A stretch of DNA of 64,000 nucleotides from Lachnospiraceae bacterium MD308 (GTDB taxonomy: Bacteria > Bacillota > Clostridia > Lachnospirales > Lachnospiraceae): positions 549,284 through 613,283 of the forward strand of contig KE159797.1 in NCBI GenBank assembly GCA_000403475.2, read 5' to 3'. Shown piece after piece: positions 24,101-33,773 of the stretch. Both the position numbers and the translations under genes were made by a program. The number at the start of each line of letters is the position of its first letter. Within the stretch, counting starts at the first letter, position 1. The notes beneath the pieces are model-generated. The model was not told where the DNA came from, did no database searches, and worked only from the letters and a program-made list of their open reading frames with translations.

Positions 24101-27100
24101 GGCTTTACTTTCCGGTTCGGGACTCTGAACGTTGTCCCCGGAAATTTCCGCTTCCTGCTCCGGTACAGCCATTTTTTCCGGTTCCCTGTCACGCTCTATA
24201 TACCGCCTTGCCTGATTGGTGAAACCGTCCAAAACAGCCGGGTGGGACGTGACGATGTAATCCCTTGTCTGCCAGTCAGCGGAAGGCACAAGGCTTTCTG
24301 CCCATTCCTTATTGTTTTGGGAAAACCGCCCGTCATGGGATAAGTGCGTGATTGTATTGGCAAGGACAATCTCTACACGTTCCTTCCCATACTGCCGGAT
24401 AACGCCCTCTGCGGTATCCCTCGGAAGGGTGTAACCGTCAAATTTCTCCGCAATCGCTTTTTCTATGGCATCTTTGCACTCCACCCGGATACCATGCTCC
24501 AGCTTTTCCTGCTCCCGGCGCATGGCTTCTTCCGCCTGCTCTTTTTTGTACTGTGCGAAGGCTTCTTTCCCCTTCGGCGTAAGGTATTTATCCGCATTGA
24601 CAAGCTCCCTGATGCGCTTCTCCACCACGTTCCATTTTAAAAGCACTTTTGCGTATGGATCGCCTATCCTGCCTTTCCCTAATTTGATTCCTTTAGAATC
24701 ATGCCATTCATCGCTCCGGTCTGAACCGATTAGGGCGGGAGAGCCGCCGCCTGTCCCGTATTCATTTTTGAGGAAGGCAATATTTTCCTTCCTGTCATGC
24801 CCCTCCATAAAATACTCATAGATACGGAAATTCCCATGATGATAGCCACTTCCACCCGTCAGACGGTTATCTATCTCGTCCTGTGTAATAAAATCCTCAT
24901 GCAGCACCTCCACGCTGTCCTGTACCGGGTATTCCGTTTTCTCTGTGCTTAAATCCGCAATCTCTGAAAGCAGATGCTCCGGCTTTTTTACATACCGCCA
25001 TCTTATCTGCTTTTCCCCGGCTTCAATCTGCTCTTTTGCGTGGGAAAGCTCCCCGGCGATGACATCGCGCCCCTCCTGTGTGGATAAAAGCTCGCACAGG
25101 ATTGTCATGCTCTCCGGGTGGTTGTGGCTTTTAATCGGTATGCTCTCCGGCGCTTCCCCGATACCGTCCCAAAAGAAATTGAACAGGTCATTTGACACCC
25201 TCTGACGTTCCACCGCATCCACAAGGAACACTTCATTTGCGCCCATGTAAGAGCCATTCTCCACCATAGAACGGACAACGCCCTCTATTTCCTGCCATCC
25301 CATCACCGCAACCGGGTTTTCCTTTGCGGACATCCCGTAGCCGACGCTCATGCCGGATTCATTGAACCAGACGGAAATGGGATTGCTGCCGAAGTCAAAG
25401 CCTTTTCCGGTAGTTCCATATTCATTTTTCAGAAACTCCGCCATTTCCTCCGGCGTTTTGCCTTGCTGGTACTTGGCGTAAATGCGGCCCCTGCTGTTAT
25501 CCCGTCCGCCCCCTGTGCGTAAAATGGCTTCAAGCTGCTCCTTTGGCAGAGAAAAAGCGGCGGGCATGATATATTTCTCTCCTGCCTGCGCCGCTTCTAT
25601 CGTGCCGATCTGTTCCTCTATCGTGGGGAATAAACTAAGCTGCTGGTAACTTTGCGTTTCCTTCGGTTCTTCCCATTGCGGAATCTGCCCCTCTTTCAGA
25701 TATTCGCCCTTTCCCATGTAAAAGGCGATGCTGTCCCTCACAGCTTCCCATGATACAGTTGCCTCCGCTGTCCGGTTTAAATAGCTCCCCTTCCAGACCG
25801 TCAGACCGTTTTCGTCCGCCCTGTACCCGGCTCTTTCCTCCCCTACATAAAACTCGGTAAATTCCTTGTGCCTGTAACTGTTTTTAATATATTCCGTCTG
25901 TTTATCCTTATCCGGCTCGAAAAGCATTACCCCGGCAATATCCGGGCATTTATGCACCATAAATTCATCAAACTGCAAGATGCCTTTCTCTATTTCAGAC
26001 AAAGAAAGACCGGGCAATGGTTCTCCACTGTCCGGCTCTGGTAAATCCTTATTTTCAGTTTTTTCAGTAGCTTCTTCACTTACAGGCTGTATACCAGCTC
26101 TTTCAGTACGATTTCCTCCGCCGAGTGCCTGATGTTGTTCATCTTCTGAACCCAGAGCATCTGGTTCTCCGCCTTGAGTTTTTCCGTCACTCCCTCCTGC
26201 TTCATCATCTGCCCGGTCAGCAGTTCCATCCTCTGCTCCGCCTGCTCCTGAATGGTCAGAAGATGCTCTTTCAGTTTCCCTTTCAGCAGAAGCCCGGTGT
26301 AAATCCCCTTCTTGTGTTCCTGTAAGTAGTTCTTCCTCATCAGCCCGTATTTCGTGAGCGTCCCCTCCGGCTGCTCGTCCACCTGTAACATCGGTATCAT
26401 GTAATCCCCGTTCTTCTCGTAGGTCAGATTCATCATTATTTCCCCTTTCCCCGGCATTTCCGGTCTGTGTGGTAGGTTGTACGTCCCCTGTTTCACTTTC
26501 ACGCTTTAAAGCATTATAGCGTGTGTCAGAGGTATTTGCAAGTCCTTTTTCGACAAAATTTCTTGATGCTTCCTTTCCAGCGATTTCCCTGTCATACGCC
26601 CCTATTGCTTTGCCAATCTCCATCAGCACAGGCTTGGATAAATCGGATATGCTGTCACCGATATGTGACAGGGTTTCGATTGTATTAAACTCATGGATAT
26701 AGGGGAACTGGATTTCCTCTGCCAGCTCTGCATCTTCCATGCCGCACCGCTTTAAGACGGTGTAGGCGATGCTGTCCGCCAGCGTTTCCCGGACACGAAC
26801 AGCAATATTCAGTTCGTCCAGTTCCTCCAGAAAACTTCCCTCTTTCAGATATTCCATGTCCGAAGCAAGCTCCCCGTAACAGTCCTGTGCAATCCGGGAA
26901 GCGATCTCCCTGATCCTGTCCTTAAATCCTGCTTCTTTGTTGGTATCCCCGTAAATCCCTTCCAAACGGTTCAGAACCGCTTCCTGATGTTCCTCCCGCA
27001 TCTCCCAAAGCTGAGGGAAACGCCCGATGCGCCTTGCCTTATGCACGTCCGATATGTCAAAGACGTACCGCAGTCCGGTGTAGGGACTCCCTTTTTCATC

Positions 27101-27340
27101 AAGAAGTGCAATCCCCTTTGCGCCCTTATTCACCCAACAGTGCATTTTTTCATTCCATATCTCTATGGAAGCGCAGGCTGTGGCGTCCGGTCTTTGGGCA
27201 TAGATAAGGAGCTGGTCTTTGAACGGGTATTTGTAGAGCCTTGATGCTGTGTTCAGATATTTCTTCCAGCTTTCTTCATTTCTCGTCACCCTCTTTGAGG
27301 TTTCTTCGGAGAGTGCGGAAATTACGTCATATTTTCTCAT
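18176..27340 (-). CDS. Giant N6-adenine DNA methylase/SNF2-type helicase polyvalent protein
   Basis: 3054 residues from ATG 27340 (GGAGG before it). An ArdC-N-like segment at residues 15-90 ([20 protein letters not shown]) is followed by long low-complexity and LPD-type regions. A methylase domain sits near 1500 (motif [12 protein letters not shown]; catalytic loop near 1575 reads NVPFG, a variant of NPPY). A superfamily 2 helicase follows: Walker A HCVGAGKT near 2180, DESH near 2343 and motif [13 protein letters not shown] near 2673. The tail [14 protein letters not shown] then basic residues ends in EESL. These fusions occur in conjugative elements and phages and probably modify or remodel transferred DNA against restriction. 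Whether the variant catalytic loop is active is open. Confidence 0.9.
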   Translation of the reverse strand: MRKYDVISALSEETSKRVTRNEESWKKYLNTASRLYKYPFKDQLLIYAQRPDATACASIEIWNEKMHCWVNKGAKGIALLDEKGSPYTGLRYVFDISDVHKARRIGRFPQLWEMREEHQEAVLNRLEGIYGDTNKEAGFKDRIREIASRIAQDCYGELASDMEYLKEGSFLEELDELNIAVRVRETLADSIAYTVLKRCGMEDAELAEEIQFPYIHEFNTIETLSHIGDSISDLSKPVLMEIGKAIGAYDREIAGKEASRNFVEKGLANTSDTRYNALKRESETGDVQPTTQTGNAGERGNNDESDLREERGLHDTDVTGGRAAGGDAHEIRADEEELLTGTQEGDLHRASAERETERASSDHSGAGGAEDGTADRADDEAGGSDGKTQGGEPDALGSEDEQHQALGGGNRTERAGIQPVSEEATEKTENKDLPEPDSGEPLPGLSLSEIEKGILQFDEFMVHKCPDIAGVMLFEPDKDKQTEYIKNSYRHKEFTEFYVGEERAGYRADENGLTVWKGSYLNRTAEATVSWEAVRDSIAFYMGKGEYLKEGQIPQWEEPKETQSYQQLSLFPTIEEQIGTIEAAQAGEKYIMPAAFSLPKEQLEAILRTGGGRDNSRGRIYAKYQQGKTPEEMAEFLKNEYGTTGKGFDFGSNPISVWFNESGMSVGYGMSAKENPVAVMGWQEIEGVVRSMVENGSYMGANEVFLVDAVERQRVSNDLFNFFWDGIGEAPESIPIKSHNHPESMTILCELLSTQEGRDVIAGELSHAKEQIEAGEKQIRWRYVKKPEHLLSEIADLSTEKTEYPVQDSVEVLHEDFITQDEIDNRLTGGSGYHHGNFRIYEYFMEGHDRKENIAFLKNEYGTGGGSPALIGSDRSDEWHDSKGIKLGKGRIGDPYAKVLLKWNVVEKRIRELVNADKYLTPKGKEAFAQYKKEQAEEAMRREQEKLEHGIRVECKDAIEKAIAEKFDGYTLPRDTAEGVIRQYGKERVEIVLANTITHLSHDGRFSQNNKEWAESLVPSADWQTRDYIVTSHPAVLDGFTNQARRYIERDREPEKMAVPEQEAEISGDNVQSPEPESKASDSEKALAERLAEMSAVVKICGALSMKDVVGWNEDTGAVVIEDADRRLEGKTVYDTLFLEAADYVLMQSLSGNAEKAVEMDALLKEAQKYAARYENEPGQQREGHAAEVSEAEPAGERREENHPDAEQEKWTEEPEQEETIRFTVTETSDAFTEPYAVWDSETQDYYVTGDGTVPTFATPGQADIFCHKLNESLQTENLQETGQKETKDIASESENVTEETEQPGTEDVSGAKDSAEIDDFPDIDTQAVREGLEKAGIVDGQLVDENALENDPFIRQVMGDVETLTGGNPPEPEKVPQKEPEIDKTGAVNYRISFNEAENTGKGFAPKEKFRQNVGAIRTLEKIESERRTATPEEQEVLAKYVGWGGLADAFDSSKANWANEYQELKSLLSPEEYASARESTLNAHYTIPVIIQAIYDAVGKMGFTRGNVLDPAAGIGNFYGCLPEEMAGSRLYGAELDGITGRIAKQLYPHADIQITGFENTTYPNDFFDVAVGNVPFGQYKVSDRQYDKHNFLIHDYFFAKTLDIVRPGGIVAFVTSKGTMDKKNPEVRKYLAQRAELLGAVRLPNTAFKENAGTEVTSDILFLKKRDRVLDIEPDWVHLTEKDGIVMNQYFADHPEMVLGKMEMVSGAHGMESACLPDTSLPLSAQLNHALSYVEGSIEQADFNEIEDELARENIPADPDVKNYSYTVVDDKVYYRENSIMKPVDVSEKAEQRMKGMVAIRDCTQELINFQLEEYPDEMIKNKQTELNQLYDDFSKKFGLISSQTNKRVFNQDSSYCLLCSLENLDDEGKFIGKADMFSKRTIKKQEVVTSVDTASEALAVSLSEKAGVDLAYMSELADKSMEEITKELAGVIFQNPVTEEWETADEYLSGNVREKLSVARTFAENHPEYAINVSSLESVQPKELDASEIEVRIGATWISTKYIEDFMRETFETPGYLLERKTMGIQYSGVTGQWNVKGKNADRGNALVNMTYGTGRANAYRILEDSLNLRDTRIFDIVTEDGKEKRVLNKKETMLASQKQEAIREAFKDWVFRDPERRQDLCAKYNELFNSTRPREYDGSHLKFPGMTPDIVLRPHQLNAVAHQLYGDNTLLAHCVGAGKTFEMIAAAMESKRLGLCQKSLFVVPNHLTEQWASDFLRLYPGANILAATKKDFEPANRKKFCSRIATGDYDAVIIGHSQFEKIPLSTERQMAMIERQITEVEMAIEALKAENGERYSIKQMEKTKKSLSARLSRLNDSSRKDNVVTFEQLGVDRLFVDESHNYKNLFLYTKMRNVAGIAQTEAQKSSDMFAKCQYMDELTGGKGITFATGTPISNSMTELYTNMRYLQYNTLQRLGLGHFDSWAASFGETQTAIELAPEGTGYRAKTRFAKFFNLPELIALFKESADIQTPDMLKLPVPEADYENIVLKPSEYQQDMVQSLVDRAEAVRDRKVDPSRDNMLKITNDGRKLALDQRLINDMLPDEENSKATTCVEKAFEIWEQTKEQKSAQLIFCDLSTPKGDGTFNVYEDIRDKLMAKGVPEQEIAFIHNANTETRKAELFAKVRSGQVRFLLGSTAKMGAGTNVQDRLIALHHLDVPWRPSDIEQQEGRILRQGNMNDKVKIFRYVTEGTFDSYSWQLIENKQKFIGQIMTSKSPVRSCEDIDEAALTYAEVKALATGNPYIKEKMDLDIQVSKLKLLKANHTSQKYRLEDNIVKHYPVQIASMKERLAGYRADIQTYAQNKFPDKDTFSIKIGNRVYTDKKEAGAALIDMCRSAKQPNMAVTIGEYQGFKMSVSFDSFFSKFTVNLKGSISHEVEIGTDPLGNLQRLSNALEGMTGKMEAVAQKLENVEHQLETAKVEVTKPFAQEAELAEKLERLTELNALLNMDEKGGDGIDMDDELEIDGEQEELDTEEMGRDAEAVADAPFKPQMNRAVSEKTAEHGKERMLADSPRGRISVKEKLAEMREKAYGQKTPEKPDISKGKGKEESL

Positions 27341-27477
27341 TGTAAACCTCCGTTTCTTAGTTTTTCGTAATTTTAGGCAATAAAAAAGGCGGCTATGGTT
27401 CGTTCATAAGCCATTGCCACCAGTGACGGTAAACTTTATTCAATTTTTATTTACTCCTTTCCCCGGATTTTTCATAT

Positions 27478-27515
27478 ACTAAAAACACCTAAGATTTCTC
27501 CTAAGTGTTTTTAGT
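27478..27515 (-). terminator. Terminator downstream of ietS
   Basis: ACTAAAAACACCTAAG (27478-27493) pairs with the arm ending GTGTTTTTAGT (27515) at about 15 of 17 positions. It follows the subtilase stop codon and insulates the IetAS island from the ICE helicase gene. The rest of 27341-27477 holds only the helicase leader and a second small hairpin. Confidence 0.75.
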
Positions 27516-27527
27516 ATATCGACTATT

Positions 27528-30137
27528 TCATACTCTTCTTCTGCCTCGTGGAACACGAATTCTATTTTTTAACAATTCATATATTTTCACCGATTCATCC
27601 TCTATCTGATATGTAACTACTAATGCATAATCCTGTTTTTCTACCGACCAGTTCTTTTTACAGTCAACAACAAGATAATAATTTTCTCCATATGAAGATC
27701 GTGAAAACTCAAATGTTCCTTTTTGCAAAGTTCCATACTCTCTCAAGGTTTTACCGCAATTTCCTATATCACAAATATATTTACTTTCAAATCTCTCCTT
27801 CTTCTCTTCTACATCAAGTCCAGCTTGAGATGCAAATACTTGGTAAACCTCTTCCAAACTTTTCCCTCTGATTAAATCAAATGACATACTTTTTCCTAAA
27901 TAATCCAATCTCGTTTTTCTTACATCTGGATTATACGCTAATGACACCGTAATCTTCTTTTTTCCTTTTGCAGCTTCAAATTCTTTTGGAATTGGAATTT
28001 CAAATATATGATTTTTATCAACTTGAATTGCATTTTCATCTCTCATATCAGCAAGCAACATAACTCTCTGTTCAAAAGAATCTGTTGCCATATCCTGAAT
28101 TGGATACCCATATCCCACTAAATAATGTAGCATTTTCTTTTTGTTAGCCCTAATCTGTCCCTTCACATTTTGTTTAAAACTAGGTTGCAGATTACAAATA
28201 AAATCTTCTGTGTCATCCAATTTCTCTATCTGCACTTCTATTTCTTTTGGAATATTGGATGCACTCGCCAAAATTGCTCTTAATAAATTATTAGAAATTT
28301 TAGGATAACGTTCTAATACTAAAGCAGCAATATGAGATACGTATGGCGCAGCAAAGCTCGTCCCAACATCTTGACAAAACAATCCGTCAGTTAACTTATT
28401 GGAGAATGAAATTACATAATTCCCTACATTTGGACTTATTTTTGATAAAGTTGTGTTAAAAGCATCATCTCCTCCATATGCAACGAATTCTGGTTTTATA
28501 GCTTTCTGTATTCCAGGTCCAATACGTGTACTGGATGATATTTGATTTTTCTGTGATATTGGCAATGCAGATATTCTTTCGTCACTTGCCGCAAAAGGTA
28601 TTGAAGATAATGCCATACCTCCTACTGTAAGTGAAATACTTGAAGCAGCAGGATCAATAACTCTGGTTTTTGCATCTGTGTAAAAATATTTCGGATAATC
28701 TTTTAAAATGTTTTTTACGTCATGTTCATATGCGTAATTATAGTTTCCAGAGGATACGATAAATAAAATATCATATTCTCTTTGCAATTCATCTAATACA
28801 CAAGTCCATGCCCTTGGTTTTTTATCATCATATGGATAATTTAAATCGCCTTGCGACAAATTAAAAATCCGACATCCGTAATTATTGTAAAAATATTCAA
28901 CAATTTCCCTCATTTGATTTACAATTAACTTGTCTTGCATATGTGTGTATTTTTTTATTATACTTTTTGTTTCCTGAACCCTAGTTTTTAACCCTATATT
29001 ATCAAATAAATATTTTTCTGTGACATTTCCTACATAAAAATTATAAAGCAAGTCCTCCTGCTCCATATTTAATTTTATTTTTTCATCATATAATTCCTGC
29101 CTACATAGTTCAAAATCCCCTAAATAATACCCATCATGTATTTTAGCATTATAAAGAAAAATTCGGGGAACAAATTGGTCATCAGGGCGAATAATTCCAT
29201 ATTCACAAATTCCAGCAACCATTGTGCCATGACCATCTATATCATTCTCATTTGCAGTATATCCATCAGAAACATAGAAAGTCTTAGCATCCCCTATCGC
29301 ATCCTTAAGTAAAGGATGCCCCGATAGAATTCCACTATCAATCACGCAAATACTAGAAGCATTCTCAGTTAATAAATCTCCGTTATATTTAATATCGTTT
29401 AAATTGATATTGCTAATAATATTTCTTTCCGTTCTCTTTATCTGATAATTTGGTATCTTATCAATTCTATAAACCAATGGATGTTTAAGAAAATATATCA
29501 ACTGTTTTCTCTGTATTTTTAAACGCACTATCGCAACAGTTTGTGAAATATATTTATCGCAATATTTAATACAATTTTGTTCTGCATTTTTTATAAATTC
29601 TTCAGCTTTATCCCGTGTTTCATTAATCGAATCAAAAATCCAAAGATAACAGTCAATATAATCAACTTCTGATAGCTGTTCAATATCTTGTCCTTTTCTA
29701 TCTTCTTGATTCCATCTCGAAACACTTTTTATTGAAGAAAAGATATCTTCGTTTTCTATTTTTGTTCGTGCAATTACTCCCTGCTTATAATCATCAATAG
29801 CCTTATTAAACTCTTTTAATTCACAATCATCTGCAAAAAGAACCATAAGTTCCTTTTCCTCTGTATCTATCACCTTCAGCCCCATTGACTCTAGTTTGCT
29901 TATATTAGCTTCACTAAGAATTGCATCCTTTTCAAGCTCTACTTTCATTACCAAATGAGGTTCAAATCGAAATCTTTGGCTATCATCTATATTTTCTGCT
30001 ACATGATTTTTAACTTGTGACAGAAGTTTTTCACCATGCTGTGTATTATTTTTTCTGTCGCCGCTAGGTGGAAATCCGCCTCTCTTTCTTCTATCTTGCG
30101 AAGGTTTTTCCACTTTTGTAAAAAATAAATGCTCCAT
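27528..30137 (-). CDS. ietS: IetS-like subtilisin-family serine protease
   Basis: 869 residues. The S8 catalytic triad is complete: Asp in SICVIDSGI (about 266), His in DIDGHGTMVAGI (about 302) and Ser in VGTSFAAPYV (about 595). A 220-residue N-terminal region and a C-terminal beta-rich part flank it, with no signal peptide or membrane helix, so it acts in the cytoplasm. It starts 2 nt after the AAA ATPase stop. An AAA ATPase plus subtilase pair is the composition of IetAS, first described as a plasmid incompatibility locus and later listed as an anti-phage system. Base composition is much more AT-rich than the neighbouring ICE genes, indicating separate acquisition. Confidence 0.85.
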   Translation of the reverse strand: MEHLFFTKVEKPSQDRRKRGGFPPSGDRKNNTQHGEKLLSQVKNHVAENIDDSQRFRFEPHLVMKVELEKDAILSEANISKLESMGLKVIDTEEKELMVLFADDCELKEFNKAIDDYKQGVIARTKIENEDIFSSIKSVSRWNQEDRKGQDIEQLSEVDYIDCYLWIFDSINETRDKAEEFIKNAEQNCIKYCDKYISQTVAIVRLKIQRKQLIYFLKHPLVYRIDKIPNYQIKRTERNIISNINLNDIKYNGDLLTENASSICVIDSGILSGHPLLKDAIGDAKTFYVSDGYTANENDIDGHGTMVAGICEYGIIRPDDQFVPRIFLYNAKIHDGYYLGDFELCRQELYDEKIKLNMEQEDLLYNFYVGNVTEKYLFDNIGLKTRVQETKSIIKKYTHMQDKLIVNQMREIVEYFYNNYGCRIFNLSQGDLNYPYDDKKPRAWTCVLDELQREYDILFIVSSGNYNYAYEHDVKNILKDYPKYFYTDAKTRVIDPAASSISLTVGGMALSSIPFAASDERISALPISQKNQISSSTRIGPGIQKAIKPEFVAYGGDDAFNTTLSKISPNVGNYVISFSNKLTDGLFCQDVGTSFAAPYVSHIAALVLERYPKISNNLLRAILASASNIPKEIEVQIEKLDDTEDFICNLQPSFKQNVKGQIRANKKKMLHYLVGYGYPIQDMATDSFEQRVMLLADMRDENAIQVDKNHIFEIPIPKEFEAAKGKKKITVSLAYNPDVRKTRLDYLGKSMSFDLIRGKSLEEVYQVFASQAGLDVEEKKERFESKYICDIGNCGKTLREYGTLQKGTFEFSRSSYGENYYLVVDCKKNWSVEKQDYALVVTYQIEDESVKIYELLKNRIRVPRGRRRV

Positions 30138-30139
30138 AA

Positions 30140-31150
30140 TTATTCCCCTATCGTCTTAATTATATTAGCACGTTCCAATTCCATCCGAACATTTTCTGAA
30201 AACACTTCATCTGTTATTGGCTTATTGCCATTTATAAGACAATTTTTAATAGATGATAAGCATACCCTTTCTATGTCAGCATACGAACATCCTTCTAATT
30301 CTTTGGCAAACCTATTTATATCTAAACATTCCACCGAAAATGCCCTTAATTTCTTTTGAATCAGTTTTGTAATCTGTTCACAGTCCGGTTTATTAAACAT
30401 TACTATTTCATCAAAACGCCTCCACAATGCTTTATCAATTGCTTTCTCATGATTTGTAGCTGCTATTACTAATGAATCACAAATAAAACCGTCCAGAATT
30501 TGTAAAAATGAATTTACCACCCTCTTTAACTCACTATGTTCTTCTACCGTCTCTCTGCTCTTACCAATTGCATCAAATTCATCAAAAAAAAGAACCCAAT
30601 TATTTTTACTAGCAAAGTCAAAAACCTTCCGAATATTCGATGAAGTTTCTCCTAAATAGGATGAAATAAGACCATCAAAACAAGTATAAAGTATAGGTAA
30701 ATCCAGTGCATTCGCAACAGCTTCAGCACATATCGTTTTTCCACAGCCTGGTGCTCCACAAAATAAAAGTTTCTTTTTAGGAGTTAAACCATATGCTTTT
30801 AAAATCTCTTTTTTCTCATACTCAACAATAACACTATCTAACTGCTTCTTAACCTCATCCGATAAAACAATGTCATTAAAGTTTTTATGTGGATATATAA
30901 CTTTCACTAGCTCTGTACCATTATCTTTATCTTTTGGCAATTCAATCACTTTGTTCAATTTATTTGTAAAAGGTCTATTACCGTTGATTTCAGGGGGAGA
31001 AGATAATATTTTTTTTAGCTTATTAGCTAAAACATAATGATTCTTTGCCTTTTCTTCTTCAATTAAAGTCATCCCAACTCTTAAAAAGGCACTATTATCA
31101 TTATCTCTATATGCCTCAAACAAAGCTACTAATAATTCTCCTGTTGTCAT
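30140..31150 (-). CDS. ietA: IetA-like AAA-family ATPase
   Basis: 336 residues. A helical N-terminal part (about 1-80) precedes one AAA module: Walker A LLFCGAPGCGKT, Walker B VLFFDEFDAIG, sensor 1 VIAATNHEKAI and an arginine finger in ALWRRFDEIVMF. It resembles FtsH/spastin-like single-ring ATPases. Paired with the protease downstream, it probably senses a trigger or feeds substrate to the protease. AT-rich like its partner. Confidence 0.85.
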   Translation of the reverse strand: MTTGELLVALFEAYRDNDNSAFLRVGMTLIEEEKAKNHYVLANKLKKILSSPPEINGNRPFTNKLNKVIELPKDKDNGTELVKVIYPHKNFNDIVLSDEVKKQLDSVIVEYEKKEILKAYGLTPKKKLLFCGAPGCGKTICAEAVANALDLPILYTCFDGLISSYLGETSSNIRKVFDFASKNNWVLFFDEFDAIGKSRETVEEHSELKRVVNSFLQILDGFICDSLVIAATNHEKAIDKALWRRFDEIVMFNKPDCEQITKLIQKKLRAFSVECLDINRFAKELEGCSYADIERVCLSSIKNCLINGNKPITDEVFSENVRMELERANIIKTIGE

Positions 31151-31214
31151 CTCAAACTACTTCCTTTCAATAAATATTCATCTTTAACGAATAGCTTTGT
31201 GAAAACATTATATA

Positions 31215-31445
31215 TCAAATCCTCTGATATTTTTGTTGTCCCGATGAAGTCTTATTTATTGGTTTTGCAATATTAGAATTCTGTTGTATCCAATTTAAGA
31301 ATAATGTTCCCAATAAGAGCCTATCTTTTCTCGGAATTCTATTCCATAAATATCCTTTAAATAACTCTCTAACTAAAAAATGCTCACCACTATTAAGTTC
31401 CAATACTTCCTGTGTAGCATATTCCAGTAATTGATTTGCATTCAT
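31215..31445 (-). CDS. DUF1413-domain small protein, first gene of the IetAS operon
   Basis: 76 residues from ATG 31445 behind AGGAG. LNSGEHFLVRELFKGYLWNR then IPRKDRLLLGTLFLNWIQ matches the DUF1413 family of short, winged-helix-like proteins. It shares promoter and base composition with ietA and ietS, 64 nt upstream of the ATPase. It is not a recognised core component of IetAS, so it may be a regulator, antitoxin-like partner or passenger. Confidence 0.7.
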   Translation of the reverse strand: MNANQLLEYATQEVLELNSGEHFLVRELFKGYLWNRIPRKDRLLLGTLFLNWIQQNSNIAKPINKTSSGQQKYQRI

Positions 31446-31478
31446 ACATTTCTTCTCCTAACAACATTGTTAATAATC

Positions 31479-31507
31479 ATTATACATAACGCATATTAAA
31501 TGGTCAA
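31479..31507 (-). promoter_or_regulatory. Promoter of the DUF1413-ietA-ietS operon
   Basis: Reading leftward, TTGACC (31502-31507) and TATAAT (31479-31484) with 17-nt spacing, giving a leader of about 30 nt to the DUF1413 gene. The defence island thus has its own constitutive-looking promoter. Confidence 0.8.
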
Positions 31508-31529
31508 GATTTCTCATGTTATTTTTTGC

Positions 31530-31558
31530 AAGCTGTAGGGAAAAATTCCCCACAGCTT
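31530..31558. repeat. Hairpin between ICE regulator gene and IetAS island
   Basis: AAGCTGTAGGGAA (31530-31542) and TTCCCCACAGCTT (31546-31558) form a 13-bp stem with one mismatch. No T-run follows it in either direction, so it is a weak terminator at best. It marks the right edge of the AT-rich island. Confidence 0.55.
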
Positions 31559-31571
31559 CAATCATTTTATA

Positions 31572-31907
31572 TTACTCATAGAAACCATGTTCCTCAACGC
31601 CCTTTTCTAAAATGGTATGTATCAGTTCCTCCAGCTCCACACCGTTTATCTCGCTGACCACGATCAGCTTTGCAAGGGTATCTTTCTGTACGGATATGGC
31701 ATACTGTTCCTCATCGGCACGAAGCTCATGGACGCAAATGCCAAGCCCGTCCGCAATCCTGCACACCACGCCAAGCTCCGGCTCTCTGATGCTCGCCAGA
31801 ATATCCATGATTGTCCTCTCCGGCACTCCCGACATTCTGGAAAGCTCCATAATGCTGATTTCTTCCTCTTTCATCACGTTTAATAACTTATCCCCGGTTG
31901 TAAACAT
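31572..31907 (-). CDS. HTH-domain regulator next to topB
   Basis: 111 residues from ATG 31907 behind GGGAGG; longer in-frame starts lie inside topB. An XRE-like HTH (DKLLNVMKEEEISIMELSRM, SGVPERTIMDILASI) is followed by RIADGLGICVHELRADEEQY and a helical tail. It starts 13 nt after the topB stop, so it is cotranscribed with it. Similar short proteins follow topoisomerase III in related ICEs. Its target is unknown. Confidence 0.7.
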   Translation of the reverse strand: MFTTGDKLLNVMKEEEISIMELSRMSGVPERTIMDILASIREPELGVVCRIADGLGICVHELRADEEQYAISVQKDTLAKLIVVSEINGVELEELIHTILEKGVEEHGFYE

Positions 31908-31920
31908 CTTTCTTCCTCCC

Positions 31921-33735
31921 TTATTTTTTCTTCCCGTCAGAAGGTTTCTTTTTCGGAAACTCCATGACAAACTTAAACTGTACCCCGCTTTTTTCTGCCC
32001 CGTCTTTGGTGTAATGGTATTCTTCCGTCCCACTCGGAATGATATAGGCATCATAGGGCTTGCCCGCCTTACTTTTTAAGCCTTTTAACAGGATTTTCTT
32101 TCCGGCAAGCATATCCTTCACCTGTGCATCGGTAAGGGCAGCACCCATTACCCGGCTCACGTTCATACCGCATTTTTTCACGCAGTAAGCGCCGAATTTT
32201 CCTTTTACCACCTGACTGCCACAGTTCGGACATACCCCAAGAGCCGCCTGCTCCTGTGCGAACATCTTTTTCTGCTCGTCACTGACCTCATGGTAGGTAT
32301 GTATCAGCTCCGACACCATGTTTTCAATGTCCGCCATGAAGTCCTCCATAGGAAGCTCCCCTTTCGCTACCAGTGTCAGGGCATTTTCCCAATCGGCGGT
32401 AAGTTTCGGGGACTTCACCACATCTGGCAGCACTGTAATCAGCTTCATTCCGTCCTCTGTCGGTATGATCTGCTTTTTCTCACGTTTCACAAACCCGTCC
32501 CTGACTAACTTCTCAATGATGTCCGCCCTTGTCGCAGGCGTACCCAAGCCTTTCCGTTCCACGTCATCGTCCATATCTTCCGCCCCGGCACGTTCCATTG
32601 CCGACAATAAACTGTCCTCCGTAAAGTGCTTCGGCGGGGAAGTGAAATGCTCGCTGACTTTCGTCTGCACACCGTCAAATGCCTGTCCCTCCGACAGTTC
32701 CGGCAGCTTCTTTTCCTCTTTTTCTTCCTCCTGATTCCCGGAGATTTTAAAGGAACGCTTAAAGGCATCCTCAAAGGACTTCCACCCGTTATGCGTGACC
32801 GACTTCCCGGAAACCGCAAAAGTATGTCCGCCACAGGAAAACTCCGCTTTGACTGTTTCATACAGATGTTTTTCCCCGGTGGCGCATAACAGGCGGTTCG
32901 CAACCAAAGACAGGATTTTACGCTCCGTTTCCGGCAGTGCTGCAAGGTCAGCTTTCGTTATCTCCATTGTGGGGATAATGGCGTGGTGGTCTGTCACTTT
33001 TTTACTGTTCAAAATCCGCTTAATGTCCGGTCTGGAAGCCTTGTTTTCCTCAAACATCAGGGAACTGAATACCGCTTCAATCACGCCCTCTGCGGTATTC
33101 CCCATGTCATCGGATAAGAACTGGCTGTCCGTCCTCGGATATGTGGCTAACTTTTTCTCATAAAGGCTCTGTGTGTACTCTAAGGTCTGCTTTGCGGTAA
33201 ATCCGAACAAGCGGTTCGCATCCCTCTGGAGCGTGGTAAGGTCATAGAGCTTCGGCGGCATGACCGCTTTTTCCTCTTTCACAACGGACGTGGCGAGAGC
33301 CTGCCCGTTTTGGCAAGCCCCCGCAATCTCATCTGCTTTATTCTTATCATCTATGCGCCCGGTGGAGGCATCCATCCCGTCCATCAGGATATGCGCCATG
33401 TAATATTTTTCCTTCCGGAAATTCATAATCTTTGCTTCCCTGTCCACCAGCATCGCAAGGGTGGGTGTCTGCACCCGCCCCACCTTTAACACTTTTCCTC
33501 CATACAGGACAGTAAACAGCCTTGTACCGTTGATACCCACAAGCCAGTCCGCTTCCTGCCTGCACAGTGCGGAATGGTACAGGTTATCATAATCGCTCCC
33601 CGGCTGTAAATTCTCAAACCCTTCACGAATGGCGCTTTCCTCCATTGAGGAAATCCACAGGCGTTTGATCGGCTTGTCACAGCCTGCCATTTCATACACA
33701 AGGCGGAAGATAAGCTCGCCCTCCCGTCCGGCATC
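31921..33735 (-). pseudogene. topB: DNA topoisomerase III, C-terminal 604 codons (gene split by transposon)
   Basis: The sequence picks up mid-gene at AGREGELIFRLVYEMAG and contains the type IA core, with the active-site Tyr in ATYPRTDSQ (about residue 300 of the joined protein), and ends with a zinc-ribbon-like VCPNCGSQVVKGKFG motif. The first 102 codons are at 40784-41089. Removing the insert at 33736-40781 plus one copy of the TC dinucleotide gives one uninterrupted frame of 707 codons. As it stands there is no proper start, so it is inactive unless the insert leaves. TopB would help resolve transferred or replicating ICE DNA. Confidence 0.9.
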
Positions 33736-33773
33736 TGTTGGATAGTTGGAATAGGTGACTTAGAAAATATCCA

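Noticed and set aside
26080..26502. 140-codon frame in the helicase gene region
   Set aside because: It is an out-of-frame shadow of the 3054-aa gene, with low-complexity composition and no binding site.
33399..33699. Internal ATG at 33699 as a true start of a short topoisomerase
   Set aside because: The protein begins mid-domain, and the missing N-terminus is found intact at 40784-41089 with exact insertion boundaries between.
2262..33735. Classical ICE resistance cargo (tet, erm, van)
   Set aside because: No ribosomal protection protein, methyltransferase or ligase of these families is present; the cargo is CDF/MATE and IetAS.
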